A DNA stretch of 6,039 nt, taken from Chloroflexota bacterium (lineage in GTDB: Bacteria > Chloroflexota > Anaerolineae > Aggregatilineales > UBA3940). Under the pieces are notes generated by a model. That model saw nothing but the letters and a program-made list of their open reading frames with translations, searched no databases and was not told the DNA's origin. Both the position numbers and the translations under genes were made by a program. Below, one piece after another: positions 5,669 through 6,039 of this stretch (positions within the stretch are counted from its first letter, which is position 1; the number at the start of each line of letters is the position of its first letter). Location: positions 1 through 6,039 of the forward strand of contig JAADYZ010000329.1 of the NCBI GenBank assembly GCA_010092775.1, given 5' to 3'.

Positions 5669-6039
5669 TTAGGTTGGTAGGCGTACGACGAAGGTTGTGC
5701 CCTGGCCTAGCCCCTTGCTATAGGCTGAGACCGTCCCACCGTGTGCTTCAACCAGTCCCTTGACGATGGCCAAACCGAGACCGCTTCCGCCGGTAGAGCG
5801 CGTTCGCGATCGGTCAGCCCGATAGAAGCGATCAAAGATATGGGTCAGTTGTTCCTGAGGGATGCCGTCGCCATTGTCTCTCACAGTCAGCCGAACACTC
5901 TCAGGGCTGGCCTGAATGCTGAGCTCAATCATTCCTTCCGACGGTGTGTGACGGAGCGCGTTTGAGAGAAGGTTGTTCAAGACCTGGCTCAAGCGTGCTG
6001 CGTCGGCTTGGATAAGCGGTATGTCGTCCTCTATGTGGG
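5669..6039 (-). CDS. Sensor histidine kinase, C-terminal ATPase domain (N-terminal part outside window)
   Basis: The frame is open from the right edge to TAA 5669-5671, giving 123 complete residues beginning HIEDDIPLIQADAARLSQ. This is the HATPase_c domain of a two-component sensor kinase. Motifs seen: N box NNLLSNALRHTP (21-32), G1 box DNGDGIP, F box FDRFYRADRSR, and G2 box GGSGLGLAIVKGLVEAHGG, ending FVVRLPT at the normal end of the domain. These place it in the HPK1-like/OmpR-partner type with an intact ATP lid. The TTG in the LSQVLNN sequence is internal, not a start, since the domain continues upstream to the edge. The dimerisation/phosphoacceptor histidine, sensor and any membrane segments are outside the window, as would be the response regulator. 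It converges with the permease gene, so it is not co-transcribed with the transporter; control of the transporter by this system is possible but unproven. Confidence 0.95.
   Translation of the reverse strand, partial: HIEDDIPLIQADAARLSQVLNNLLSNALRHTPSEGMIELSIQASPESVRLTVRDNGDGIPQEQLTHIFDRFYRADRSRTRSTGGSGLGLAIVKGLVEAHGGTVSAYSKGLGQGTTFVVRLPT

Noticed and set aside
5704..5725. GCCTA...TAGGC inverted repeat near the permease/kinase convergence as a possible terminator
   Set aside because: The stem is only 5 bp with a long loop and no T-tract, and it falls inside kinase coding sequence.

Overview
The window is an ordinary bacterial chromosomal segment with five protein-coding genes, two of them cut by the window edges. 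GC is moderate (mid-50s by eye) and coding is dense. I see no RNA genes, insertion sequences, CRISPR arrays or phage genes. A luciferase-like oxidoreductase of the coenzyme F420 type, a 3-hydroxyacyl-CoA dehydrogenase and a very long double-FtsX permease together would fit Chloroflexota best. Actinomycetota is a less likely alternative. This is inference from gene families, not from a phylogenetic marker.

Layout. Positions 1-368 (+) hold the C-terminal ligand-binding part of a TetR-type regulator. It converges with, and overlaps by 4 bp, a 3-hydroxyacyl-CoA dehydrogenase gene (365-1294, -). Upstream of the dehydrogenase on the same strand lies a luciferase-like F420-dependent oxidoreductase (1358-2236, -). 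The 63 bp gap suggests the two minus-strand genes are co-transcribed as an oxidoreduction/acyl-CoA metabolism pair. A divergent intergenic region (2237-2411) separates this pair from an ABC export-type operon on the + strand. That operon has an ATP-binding protein (2412-3179) and an 822-residue permease (3176-5644), which overlap by ATGA. The permease converges across a 24 bp gap with the C-terminal half of a sensor histidine kinase (5669-6039, -), which runs off the right edge.

How the genes work together. The ATPase and permease form one MacB/LolD/YbbAP-type transporter with two FtsX modules in a single polypeptide. Its substrate cannot be read from the sequence, and no adaptor or substrate-binding protein is present here. 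The kinase may belong to a two-component system that senses envelope conditions, but its link to the transporter rests only on adjacency.

The most interesting non-coding signal is in the divergent intergenic region. It is a 27 bp imperfect palindrome (9 of 10 base pairs matching across a 7 bp spacer), embedded in TGCA-type hexamers repeating every 11 bp. Either reading, a dyad operator or tandem response-regulator boxes, would place a regulatory site where it could control both transcription units. I did not find a convincing undescribed system; the proteins belong to known families.
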